A stretch of 64,000 bases of DNA, from contig CANQXG010000003.1 in NCBI GenBank assembly GCA_947627735.1, positions 1 to 64,000 of the forward strand, written 5' to 3'. Source of the stretch: an uncultured Oscillospiraceae bacterium. GTDB lineage: Bacteria; Bacillota; Clostridia; Oscillospirales; Oscillospiraceae. The notes under the pieces are model-generated. The model searched no databases. It worked only from the letters and a program-made list of their open reading frames with translations, and was not told where the DNA came from. This document shows, piece by piece, positions 45,910-56,400 of the stretch. Numbering within the stretch: the first letter of the stretch is position 1; each line of letters starts with the position of its first letter. The translations under genes were made by a program, and so were the position numbers.

Positions 45910-46176
45910 ATGAACGAGGAGAAGAAAGATCTGCCGGGGATGGACCCTGAACAGGAGAAAGACCTGGAAAAGGTGACCGGCGGGCTGGAGGGGATCGAGG
46001 AATACATGGAGGTCCAGGCGTTTCGCGAGGCCTTTATCAAGGCCAACTGCAGCCACTGCGCGAAACGCGGCACAGATGACTGCACCTTTCCGAATGACAA
46101 TTATGCGGATGCGAAGGGCATGTATTACATGTTCAGGAACCGTCCGGGGGGATGCCCCTTCATCATCCCCAAGTGA
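45910..46176 (+). CDS. GG-leader cysteine-containing peptide 4
   Basis: 88 residues. Longer leader with DLEKVTGG (GG at residues 24-25), then an unrelated 63-residue core with four cysteines (CSHC, DDC, GGC) and a DNYADAKGMYYMFRNRPGG segment. Shares the TGAGATG junction with peptide 3, so it belongs to the same operon but is not a copy of the first three. Function unknown. Confidence 0.75.
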   Translation: MNEEKKDLPGMDPEQEKDLEKVTGGLEGIEEYMEVQAFREAFIKANCSHCAKRGTDDCTFPNDNYADAKGMYYMFRNRPGGCPFIIPK

Positions 46177-46185
46177 CCCGCGGTA

Positions 46186-46214
46186 TTGCAATACGCGGCA
46201 TGAAATGGTATACT
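46186..46214 (+). promoter_or_regulatory. Promoter before the 46.3 kb hydrolase
   Basis: TTGCAA (46186-46191), 17 bp, TATACT (46209-46214). A hairpin GGGCCTTCCC/GGGAAGGCCC at 46219-46256 lies in the 5' untranslated region. Confidence 0.6.
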
Positions 46215-46311
46215 TCTATGGGCCTTCCCGGCGGGATGTTCCGCTGGGAAGGCCCATGCGGTCCTGCCCCCAAAAACAAACAGAGGAGAGAAAGAGAGTG
46301 AACAGCGTCAA

Positions 46312-47247
46312 ATGGTACTGCTCATCATCCTGATCGTCGTCGCGGCGGCGGTGCTGGCCGTCGGCTATGCTGCCTACCGCATCCCCTTTTATCACCCCGA
46401 GCACAACGAAAGCCCCTATGACTTGCCCCCGGAGGAGCAGTATGATCCCTACCGGGAGGACATGACGGCGCTGATCTCCGAGATGGACGCCGTCCCCTTC
46501 GAGCCGGCGGAGATCGCCGCCCGGGACGGGACGAAGCTGTTTGGCCGCTGCTACCACGCCGCCGACGGCGCGCCGGTGCTGATCGGCTTCCACGGCTTCA
46601 AGAGCACCGCCCTGCGGGACATGTCCGGCGCGGGGAAGCTGGCCCGGCAGATGGGCATGAACATCCTCCTGGTGGACCAGCGCTCCCACGGCAGGAGCGA
46701 GGGCAAGACCATCTCCTTCGGCGTGAAGGAGCGCTTCGACTGCCTGAGCTGGGCCAAATACGCGGCCCGGCGCTGGCCCGGCGCGCCCATCGTGCTGGCG
46801 GGGGTGTCTATGGGCGCGGCCACGGTGTTGATGGCCGCCGATCTGGACCTGCCGGGGGAGGTGAAGGGCATCATCGCCGACTGCCCCTACTCCGATCCCT
46901 CCGCCATCATCAAGAAGGTGGGGCGGGACAGCATGGGGCCGGCGTCCATAGCGCTCTACCCATTCATCCTGCTGGGCGCACGGCTGTACGGCGGCTTCAG
47001 CCTGACGGCTGCCTCCCCGGTGAAGGCGGTGCGCGGCGCGAAGGTGCCCATCCTGCTGATCCACGGGGAGGACGACCGGTTCGTCCCCTGCGACATGAGC
47101 CGGGAGATATACGACGCCTGCGCCGGCGAAAAGACCCGCCTCACCATCCCCGGTGCGCCCCACGCCATCGCCTACGTCCTGGACCCGGACAGGTATGGCC
47201 AGGCCGTCCGGCAGTTTTTGCTCTCGCTGGGTCTGGACGTGAAGTGA
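46312..47247 (+). CDS. Membrane-anchored alpha/beta hydrolase
   Basis: 311 residues. One N-terminal helix (residues 2-22), then an alpha/beta hydrolase fold: GFHGFKS (oxyanion), GVSMGAAT with the nucleophile Ser, HGEDDRFVP with Asp, and a C-terminal His (GAPHAIAY). Resembles YqkD/BAAT-like hydrolases of Firmicutes. The start is odd: the good AGAGGAGAG site fits a GTG at 46298 in another frame, which reads only eleven codons, while the ATG 46312 has no close site. A one-base indel in the first codons would join the two. Confidence 0.85.
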   Translation: MVLLIILIVVAAAVLAVGYAAYRIPFYHPEHNESPYDLPPEEQYDPYREDMTALISEMDAVPFEPAEIAARDGTKLFGRCYHAADGAPVLIGFHGFKSTALRDMSGAGKLARQMGMNILLVDQRSHGRSEGKTISFGVKERFDCLSWAKYAARRWPGAPIVLAGVSMGAATVLMAADLDLPGEVKGIIADCPYSDPSAIIKKVGRDSMGPASIALYPFILLGARLYGGFSLTAASPVKAVRGAKVPILLIHGEDDRFVPCDMSREIYDACAGEKTRLTIPGAPHAIAYVLDPDRYGQAVRQFLLSLGLDVK

Positions 47248-47264
47248 GGCTTTTACAAATGAAT

Positions 47265-47300
47265 TGGCCGGTCAGGGCTTTCCCTGACCGGCCATTTTTT
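47265..47300 (+). terminator. Intrinsic terminator
   Basis: TGGCCGGTCAGGG/CCCTGACCGGCCA stem with TTTT-rich 3' side, between the hydrolase and ftsH. Confidence 0.9.
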
Positions 47301-47316
47301 CTGTTTTTGCGCCCCC

Positions 47317-49128
47317 TCAGCGGTTCAGGATGGCCATGAACTCGTCGCCGGTGATGGTCTCGTGCTCGTAGAGATACGCCGCCAGCTCGTCCAGCTTCGC
47401 CCGGTCGTCGGTGAGTATCTTGGTCGCCTTCTCGTGCTGCTTCTTCACGATGGCCACCACCTGCTTGTCGATCTCGGCGGAGGTCTGCTCGGAGCAGGCC
47501 AGGGACGTGTCCCCGCCCAGGTACTGGTTGGTCACTGTTTCCATGGCCACCATGTCAAAATCCTTGCTCATGCCGTAGCGGGTGATCATGGCCCGGGCCA
47601 GCTTCGTGGCCTGCTCGATGTCGTTGGACGCGCCGGTGGTGTAGTCCCCAAAGACGATCTCCTCCGCGGCCCGGCCGCCGGTGAGGGTGGCGATCTTGTT
47701 CTCCAGTTCCTCACGGGTCATGAGATATTTATCCGTCTGCTCCACCTGCATGGTATAGCCCAAGGCCCCGGAGGTCCGGGGGATGATGGTGATCTTCTGC
47801 ACCGGCGCGGAGTTGGTCTGTTTGGCCGCCACCAGGGCGTGGCCGATCTCGTGGTAGGACACGATGCGCTTTTCCTTGTCCGTCAGAATGGCGTTTTTCT
47901 TCTGGTATCCGGCGATGACCACCTCGATGCTCTCCTCCAGGTCCGCCTGGGTCACGAACCGCCGCCCGTCCCGGACGGCCCGGAGGGCCGCCTCGTTCAC
48001 GATATTGGCAAGCTCCGCGCCCGACGCGCCGGAGGCCATGCGGGCCACCTTTTCGTAGTCCACATCTTCCGCCACCTTCACCTTCTTGGCGTGGACGCGC
48101 AAGATGGCCTCCCGGCCTTTGAGGTCGGGCAGTTCCACCGGCACCCGCCGGTCGAAGCGCCCCGGACGGGTCAGCGCCGGGTCCAGGGCCTCGGGCCGGT
48201 TGGTGGCCGCCAGGATGATGACGCCGTTGTTGGCCTCAAAGCCGTCCATCTCCGTGAGGAGCTGATTCAACGTCTGCTCCCGCTCGTCGTTACCGCCCAT
48301 GGCCCCGGCGTTTCGCTTGCCGCCGATGGCGTCGATCTCGTCGATGAACACGATGCAGGGGGCCTTCTCCTTGGCCTGCTTAAAGAGGTCCCGCACCTTG
48401 GACGCGCCCATGCCGACGAACATCTCCACGAACTCCGAGCCGGACATGGAGAAAAAGGGCACGTTGGACTCGCCCGCCACGGCCTTGGCCAGCATGGTCT
48501 TGCCGGTGCCCGGAGGTCCCACCAGCAGCAGGCCCTTGGGCATGGACGCGCCGATCTCCTTATACTTGTCGGGATTTTGCAGGTAGTCCACGATCTCCCG
48601 CAGGTTGTCCTCGGCCTCGTCCACGCCCTCCACGTCGGAGAAGCGGATGCCGTCGGAACTCTTCACATAGACCTTGGCGTTGGACTTGCCCATGTTGAAC
48701 ATCAGGGAGTTGCCCCCGGCCCGGTCCATGAGCTTCTTGCTCATGAACTGGCCGATGCCGATGAAAATGGCGATGGGCAGCACCCAGCTGAGCAAAATGG
48801 ACAGCAGCGGCGACGTCTGCTCGATGATCTCGCTGGAGAAGGTGACGCCCGCGGCGTGCAGCCGCTCCACCAGACCGGGGTCCTCGATGGGGCCGGTCTT
48901 ATAGATCTGGGTCATGTCCTTGTCGGTGAAGAGGATCTGATTCGACTCCAGCTCCACCTCGCCCAGCTCGCCGTTCTCCGTCATGGTCATAAAGGTGCCG
49001 TAGTCCACCTCTTTGATCTGCCGCCGGGCCATCCAGGGCATGATGAGCAGGTTGACGAGCAGCAGCGCCGCCAGCACCACGCCGTAGTAGAATATCAGCG
49101 GTTTTTTCGGTCTCTTTACCTCGTTCAT
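47317..49128 (-). CDS. ftsH: FtsH ATP-dependent zinc metalloprotease
   Basis: 603 residues. Two membrane helices (about 12-32 and 107-128) flank a small external domain. The AAA+ module has Walker A GPPGTGKT at 202-209, Walker B FIDEIDA, and [23 protein letters not shown]. The zinc site HEIGH starts near residue 425. Degrades membrane and regulatory proteins. Single gene with its own promoter. Confidence 0.97.
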   Translation of the reverse strand: MNEVKRPKKPLIFYYGVVLAALLLVNLLIMPWMARRQIKEVDYGTFMTMTENGELGEVELESNQILFTDKDMTQIYKTGPIEDPGLVERLHAAGVTFSSEIIEQTSPLLSILLSWVLPIAIFIGIGQFMSKKLMDRAGGNSLMFNMGKSNAKVYVKSSDGIRFSDVEGVDEAEDNLREIVDYLQNPDKYKEIGASMPKGLLLVGPPGTGKTMLAKAVAGESNVPFFSMSGSEFVEMFVGMGASKVRDLFKQAKEKAPCIVFIDEIDAIGGKRNAGAMGGNDEREQTLNQLLTEMDGFEANNGVIILAATNRPEALDPALTRPGRFDRRVPVELPDLKGREAILRVHAKKVKVAEDVDYEKVARMASGASGAELANIVNEAALRAVRDGRRFVTQADLEESIEVVIAGYQKKNAILTDKEKRIVSYHEIGHALVAAKQTNSAPVQKITIIPRTSGALGYTMQVEQTDKYLMTREELENKIATLTGGRAAEEIVFGDYTTGASNDIEQATKLARAMITRYGMSKDFDMVAMETVTNQYLGGDTSLACSEQTSAEIDKQVVAIVKKQHEKATKILTDDRAKLDELAAYLYEHETITGDEFMAILNR

Positions 49129-49176
49129 GGTCGATGCCTCCTCCCGGCAGGGGCGCGCGGTCCGTGCCGTTAGTTA

Positions 49177-49205
49177 ATTTTAACGCCGCCGCAACTGCCC
49201 GTCAA
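49177..49205 (-). promoter_or_regulatory. ftsH promoter
   Basis: On the minus strand TTGACG (49205-49200), 17 bp, TAAAAT (49182-49177). Confidence 0.65.
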
Positions 49206-49376
49206 CGCTGCCGTCGCTCATTTTACAGACGGTTCATATGCATTTTACAAAAGATTCATATTATGGAAAACAGATGGCCGCAGTCGGGATTACCAGATAT
49301 TGGGTGGGAAGGCGGGGAGGGGCGAAAAAATCCACGATTTTGGTCGGAAATGTTGTCACTTTACAGCGATAAGGTA

Positions 49377-49405
49377 TTGCATTATGACAACCGTTTTGCT
49401 ATAAT
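49377..49405 (+). promoter_or_regulatory. Adhesin promoter
   Basis: TTGCAT (49377-49382), 17 bp, TATAAT (49400-49405). The transcript would have a leader of about 120 bases. Confidence 0.7.
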
Positions 49406-49534
49406 TACACTGAATTGTTATAGTGTGAATTTCATCTCATTTTGACGGAAAATGGAAATATGCCCCGGATGGGGATAGGGATAGACGCAGCGGCGCCTGG
49501 CGGGGGAGCGGTCCCCGTAAGGGAGGAAATGTAC

Positions 49535-50416
49535 ATGGAAAGCAAGAGAAGGACAGCGGCAAGAGTTCTGGCGTGGCTTCTGTGCCTGTTGATGGTGCTG
49601 TCGGTGTTCGACGGCACGGGCCTGCTGGGTGGCCAGGCATTGGCGGCGGCGGGAACGGCGGGCGGCACGCCGGGGGTCAACCAGCGGGAGGCCGACCCCA
49701 GCACCATGGAGACCTACACGACCGCGCTGTTGAGCGAGGATACCGGCTCCCGCTACGCCGGCCGCGTCTGGACGGACAAGACCGTGTTCGCCTACGGCGC
49801 GGACCAGAACTCCGGCGGCACGGAGGGCAACCGCATCTCCCTGACGGCCGATCTGGACGGCTATGAAAGCTCCATGGGATTCACCTCTGACTTTGCCCAC
49901 GTGTTCAGCGCTCTGACCAGTTCTCAGGTGGTGAACGAATATCCCCCCACCCCCATCGACATGGTCCTGGTGCTGGATATCTCGTCGTCTATGAGCGACG
50001 ATAAGACCATACCGGCTGTCGAACCATATGCGGAGCTGGCTGCGCAGGGCGCGATAACGCACACAAGGTTTTTGAACCTGATCTATTCGGCGGACCGCAT
50101 CATTACCCAGCTGATGAAGAACAACCCGGAAAACCGGGTCAGCGTGGTGGTCTATGACCGCCGGGCCACTGTCATCATGCCCTTGGCCCACTATGAAGCG
50201 AACACGACGCCCGTCTCTCAGATCGGCGGCGGCAAAGATTACGTATACGATACGGATTATCTGAAGGATGGTGTGGCAGACGGGACCGCCCACAAGAACG
50301 CCACTGCTCACGCGAAACTAAAAGATCTTGTCTTCGGATATCTCTGCCCGTATTTTGACGGCCATAGTGGTGAACCTGTGACTGTCACTCAGGCCCGCGT
50401 GGTGGCGACGCCGTGA
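49535..50416 (+). pseudogene. Giant surface adhesin, 5' part (signal peptide and start of vWA domain)
   Basis: 293 codons from ATG 49535, chosen for the GGGAGG eight bases upstream; an ATG at 49529 is also in frame. Residues 1-37 are a Gram-positive signal peptide (basic start, hydrophobic core, ALAAAG cleavage). From about 140 a von Willebrand A domain begins with the MIDAS motif DISSSMS. The frame stops at 50414-50416 inside the domain. The rest of the domain, with the other MIDAS residues, continues in the -1 frame in the next entry, so a single-base indel has split one gene. No slippery heptamer is present at the site. Confidence 0.85.
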
Positions 50417-53400
50417 ACGGCAGGAAAAGCGTACAGCGCATCGACGGCACCAACACCCACGCGGGCCTGGCCGCCGGTCTGGAGCAGCTGGCCAATGCCA
50501 AGGACACCACCCTGACGGCGGCGCTGCACAACGGGCAGACGGCCACCGTGCCCCGCATCCCGGCGGCCATCATCATGACCGACGGCGGCACGAACTCAGT
50601 GGCAAACGGTCCCTGGTATGCCCCGGACTATGCCATCCCGATGCAGGATTCCAGCCAAAAGAACGCCTGGTCCAGTGTGGTGGTGACCCAGTACCTGCTG
50701 ACGGCGGCCTACCTGAAATCCGCCGTGGAGAAGAATTACAGCGCATACATGGCCCTTAACGGCGGGGAGGGCCAGGACCTCCCCGTTTACACCGTAGGCG
50801 TCGACCTGCGGGACGGCATAGGGACCGACGCACGGGACGACTCGTGGGTCCCGGCGCGTCTGTTCCCGATGATGGACCCGGCGAAGTATTTTAAGGGCGG
50901 CAGCGATATCCCTCTGACCGCCGATCATCCCACCGAACCGAAAGGGATCCCGCTTGGCAGTGATGACAAAAATAAAGAGCTTATCACTGACGCCTATAAC
51001 AACTGGACGGGTTGGTCTCAGAGTGAAAATGCAACTATAACTAACCAGTTCCCTGTTGCGGCGACAGGGAATGAGGGCTGGTTCCTGCAGGGAGCGGGCC
51101 ATGACTTCGGTGAGCTGGGGAACGGATACGCCCCCTATATCATCCCCTTTGAACAGGACAGCGCAAACACACAGGACATCCCGCTGGTGCCCTGGTCCGG
51201 TGAACTGGGCGGCATTTCCTACTCCGGTTTGCAATATAACCTCAAATGGCACAGCTGGACAGAGCCCTTGGGGCCCGACCTGACAAAACAAAAAACGACG
51301 CCTTTTGCTGAGGATATAGATGGCACCGCCACGTTCCCATCCTTTACCGAGGCGAAGGAAAGCGGCTATGCCACATATCTCGCCGGAAGAAGCATCACAA
51401 ACAACGATGCATTGGCAGGGGAAGCCGCGCATGAAAACACCCGCGATGTCGAGGCCGTCACCCAGGCCGACATGGAGCGGAACATCAACTACGTCACCAC
51501 GTTCTACGATGTTTCCTCCGCCCAGATGGACTCCATCTTCGAGAGCATCCTCAGCGAGGTCATCGGCCAGGTGTTCGTGCCCGTGTCCGGCGATAACGAC
51601 GCGGGCGTGGGCGACGCGCTGACCTATCAGGACCCCATCGGCGACCTGATGGAGGTGAAGAACCGCTCCATCACCGCCACGCCTCACCACACCGCCGAGG
51701 ATGTGGAGGAGGTCGAGACCACCTACGACATGTCCATGCTGCTGTTCGGCGAGATGCACGGCATGGTCCGCTCCGGCGTGTACGACTTCCAGTGGAACGA
51801 CGCGTACATGAAAGCCAAGTTTCCGGGTGACGCGGGACATGAGGCCATGCCCATGGGCTGGTACAGGGGCGAACCCACAGATGAAGTGGTGGAGTATTCC
51901 GAAAAGGAATATCCCGAAGACTGCTCCAGCGTGGAGGATGCCTGGGCGAACGGCTGGGTGTATCGGTTCGACTTCCAGACCCTGAAGCAGTATGTGCCCA
52001 TCGCCGGCGACGCGGCCACCCCGGACGCGATGAAGGACCAGCAGAAGCACACGGTCTATACCATCTACCGCTTCGCCTGCAGCAAAACGGACCGGAATAT
52101 GCTCCGGCGCAACCCGGTCTATGGCTCTGTGCCCCAGCCGCTGCTGGACAAGTGGGCCGCCCACGGGGACGATTACCCCGTGGGGAACAGCGAATACGCC
52201 TCCACGCCCGGCGTGTTCCGTCTCAGCGACATCCGGGTGTGGGTGGAGGAGTACGGCGACTTCGTGGACACGGACGGCGCCATCACGCCCACCCAGGCCT
52301 ACTCCAGCTCCCTGTATGTGAACGTGCCCGCCGCGGCGCTGCCCACCCAGCTGGCGGAGATCACCATGGGGCCGGATGGTGTGCTCAGCTATAAGGAAAC
52401 CTCCGCCCAGCCCCTGCGGCTGTTCTATGCCGTGGGCCTGGAAGATGAGCTGCTGACGAAGGACCCTGTTGACGGCCACGTCACCGGCGTGGACATCGCC
52501 GCCATCCCCATGGAGTACCTCCAGCAGCACCGGGACAGCCAGAACCGGATCTGGTTCTGGTCCAACTTCTACAGCAACACCACCTATAACGGCTACGGCA
52601 CCTGGTCGGGCGGCGTGACCCGGGGCGACCCCACGGTGAGCTTCTCCCCCAGCGGCGACAACCGGTACTATGTGTTCCAGAAGCCCCTGCCCCTGTTCGC
52701 CCATGCCTACCGGGTGGTGAACGGCCAGCTGATGGCCGTGGACAACAAGGGCGTAAAAGCGGAGGACGCCTGGACCGACAAGACCAAGGGCGGCAACGGC
52801 ACGACCACATGGGAGGAAAACAACGGCGTCTCGCAGCGGGCCGGCTGGGTCGGCGGCGAGTACCTGGGCACCTTCGCCAGTGCGGCGGATTTCAAGGGTC
52901 AATATAAGGAAGAACAGGAGGGCAAGATCGTCTTCCTGCGGGAGGACCTGCTGGACCATGTCACTTCCTCGGGCAGCGGCTACGCGCCCGGCTCCAAGTC
53001 CTTCTCCTCCGATGATTTCTACTTCCTGCTGGTGGAGTACTATATGCCTGAGCCGGGCACCGAGGGCAAGGACATAAACGACAATACTGTGGATGGGACC
53101 ACCGGCGGGCACATGGTGCAGTACGCCATCACCCGCAAGGGCAACGAGTTCGGCTCCGGCCTGAACGCGGACATCGACAGCAGCGACATGCTGTGCTGGA
53201 CCGATATGAACTTCCACACCTGGAAGGACGAAACGGGCCTCACTACGTCGGAGATCCGGTATAACCCCCACTCCACCACCGGCGACAGCACCCGGGGCGA
53301 ACCCACCTGGGAGAAGCTGGCCGGGCCTGAGGAAGAGCTGGAAAGCTATCTGAGTGGATTGGGCATCGATGATGTAGATGCAGAAATGACCTATTGGATG

Positions 53401-56400
53401 CAGCTGCGGGAGCAGATGCATGATGTGCTGCTGTCGGCGGACGACGACCACAACGGCAGCGTGGACCGTACCGAGTATAACAGCCACTTCCACTGGGCGC
53501 TGGCGGCCAAGACCGGCGGCCTGCGCACCGGCGACATGGGCCAGAACGTGCGGGTCAAGAGCAATAACGTGACCGGCACGGCGGGGACATACTATGTGCC
53601 CACTCTGTCGGCCAGCTCCGGCACCGGCGGCGACGTGGTCATCGACAACTACCTGGGCAACAACGGCCGGATGTGGGTGTCCGACCAGCTGGTGCTGGTG
53701 ACCAAGACCGTGAACGGCTCCGCCTCCAGCCCCGCCGACCGCAACGAGGAATTTCAGTTCCAGCTGTTCGTCTCCGGCATGGCCGGCAAGACCGTCAGCG
53801 CCATCCGCGTGCAGCGGGACCGGTTCACCGGTATGTGGCGGCGGCGTCTGGCCACCATCGCGGTGCAGACCGATAACCGCGGCCTTTTGAAGGACTCGGA
53901 TGGCCGTCAGCTGGCGCGGGTGGATGAGGACGGCAAGCCTTGGACGGAGGAAGAAGGCGGCTATTACGTCTGGGCCGAGAGGACCGGCGACACCAACAGC
54001 ATCACCCTGTACGTGGCCTCCGAGGTGGAGGAGGAATCCGGCACCGCCGCCATGGGCGGCTATACCGAGTACGTCACCGCGGCGCAGCTGCACTCCGTGG
54101 ACGACCCGGGCGAGAATGTGCAGGAGATCCCCGAGGGGTCCGATTACGAGGCCGGGAACATCCAGTTCTGGGCCGAGCCGGGGACGGTCTACCTCGTCCC
54201 GGTGGGGAAAGTCGGCCAGGATTGGACGGGCACAAAAGAAGCGATAGATGCCCTGGGGCTGACGCCCTTCAAGGGCAATTTCCCCATCACCGTCATGGAC
54301 CATGACCGGGACGAGAACCTGCGCTCCGGCATGGTGATGGAAAGCCCCTTCTCCGTGCGCACTACTCATCTGACCGAGACGGTCAAGTTCGGGCTGGACG
54401 AACAGGACGAACTGTTTGACGACACCGCCTTCCAGAACCCGAGAAGGACGACTTTGTCCGACGGCACGTTCTTCGAGAGCAAGAGGTATGAGCCAGAGGA
54501 TATCCGGCCCGCCACGGCCCAGTTCACCCTCCGGGACGGCGAGGGCCTGCTGTTCAACGGCCTGGACGATCTGGCCAGCTTCCGGGCCACCGAGCATCTG
54601 ACCGAGGACCAGATCAGCCGGGGCTATGGCCTGGACAGCGTCCGTCTGGTCCAGAACATCAACTATGTGGACTATCTGCTGGCGGACGCTCCGCAGGAGA
54701 AGGTCAAAAACACCACGAACTGGGGCACTATGGACCCGGGCTACGCCCAGGTGCTGGATTACTATCGCTTTGAAAACGTCAACGACGAAACGGAGCACGG
54801 CCTCGTCACCAACCTGGGGCCGGAATCCGGCACGCCCAACAACGCCGCTTACTTCAACCCGGAGAGGAATGCCTACTCCGTGTACGGCGACACCAGCGCC
54901 CAGGAGAAGGCGGCCCACTTCTATAACTCCCTGGCGCCCCAGTCCCTGACCATCCAGAAGGTGCTCCAGACCGAGGACGGCTCGGAGCCGACCGCGGAGG
55001 ATCTGGCCCAGGAGTTCGCCTTCACCGCCGACTTCACCTTCACAGATGGGCCGACGGGCGACACGGCGTGGACGTTCCCCATGACCCGGTATTACCGCAA
55101 TGGGCAGCCCTATCCCGAAACGGATACCATCCCCCGGGAACAGCTGCGCATCAGCGCGGACGCCGCCCTGGATGGCGCCTCTCTGGAGGAGGACGATATC
55201 GCGCCCATGGCCGAGGACCTGCCCCCGGTGGTCACCGGCTATATGCGTGTGACCGGCGATGACAAGACCGGCGACGACATCTACCACGCCCAGTTCGGCT
55301 CCGTGAAGGACAATGGCGACGGCATCTACACATGGCAGCCCGACGTGGAGCCGGACGGATACAAGTTCAAGCTCAGAGGCGGCGAGAAGCTGGTCATCTA
55401 CGGCCTGCCCATCGGCGCGGGCTATACCGTGGACGTGGTGGAGGAGGCTCTGTCCGGCTTCACGATCGAGCCGGCGGACCGCCATGGCACGCTGACGGTG
55501 GCCCCCGATTCCGAGGGCAGGGCGGAGATCACCTTTGTCAACACCAAGCAGTCCGCCAGGCCGGTGGACGTGTCGCTGGATGTGGAAAAGATATTCAACA
55601 CGCTGACCCCGGAGGCCCCGTCGTCGGCGGAGTTCCGCTTTACGCTGACGCCGGTCGCGGGCAATCCCCCGGACGACCCGGTGCCGCCGGAGGGAAAGAC
55701 CGGATCGGTCATGGTGACCGCCGGCGGCAGCGGCCAGGCGACCGTGCTGGACGGCGTCGAATACAAGACCCCCGGGGTGTATGAGTACATCCTGCGGGAG
55801 GAGCTGGGCACGGCCCCCGGCGTGAAGTACGATGGCACCGTTCATCGGATCAGGGTGACGGTCACGGAGGTGGCGGGGATGCCCGCCCACCTGGAGGCGA
55901 CGATCACCGACGTGGACGGCGATGCCGAGATCGGGGATGTGACCACCAACTACACCGGCGACCCCGGTACCTATTCCGCTGCGTTCAGGTCCTTTACCAA
56001 CACGTATAAGAAAGGGTCCGCCTACGTGACCCTGGAGGGCGTGAAGACGTTCATCGGCGACGAGCTGGAGGCCGGCCAGTTCACCTTCGTGCTGACCCCC
56101 GTCAGCGGCAGCTATGCCGAGAACGAGGAAGGACCTATGGATGATGAAGGCGAGGGCGAGGAGAACGGCCCGGAGATCATAGACGACGCCGCTGCCACCG
56201 CCAGCCCCGAACCGGAGGCGACGGCGGAGCCGGAGGCCAGTCCTGAGCCGGAGGCGACCTCTGAGCCGGAGGCCAGCCCGGAACCGGAGCAGACGCCTGA
56301 GGCAACAGCCGAGCCGGAGGTAGACCCCAACGAGCAGGAGGGGCCGTCCTTTACCTCCCTGGAGCCGGTCGATGGGGCGGAGGGAAACCCTGCGCCCACC

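Larger units (their letters stand above)
49129..49534. other. ftsH-adhesin intergenic region
   Basis: 406 bases without a convincing gene. It holds the ftsH promoter on the left, the adhesin promoter on the right and an imperfect inverted repeat (ATTACACT at 49404-49411, AGTGTGAAT at 49422-49430) just downstream of the adhesin -10 box. A 103-codon frame at 49134 lacks a ribosome binding site. Confidence 0.6.

Noticed and set aside
49134-49445. 103-codon frame between ftsH and the adhesin
   Set aside because: No ribosome binding site, crosses both promoters, no recognisable protein features.
49405-49534. Riboswitch in the adhesin leader
   Set aside because: A small GGGGAGCGGTCCCC hairpin exists, but no conserved c-di-GMP or other riboswitch core is visible.
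50380-50416. Programmed frameshift in the adhesin
   Set aside because: No slippery heptamer or downstream structure was found; an indel is simpler.
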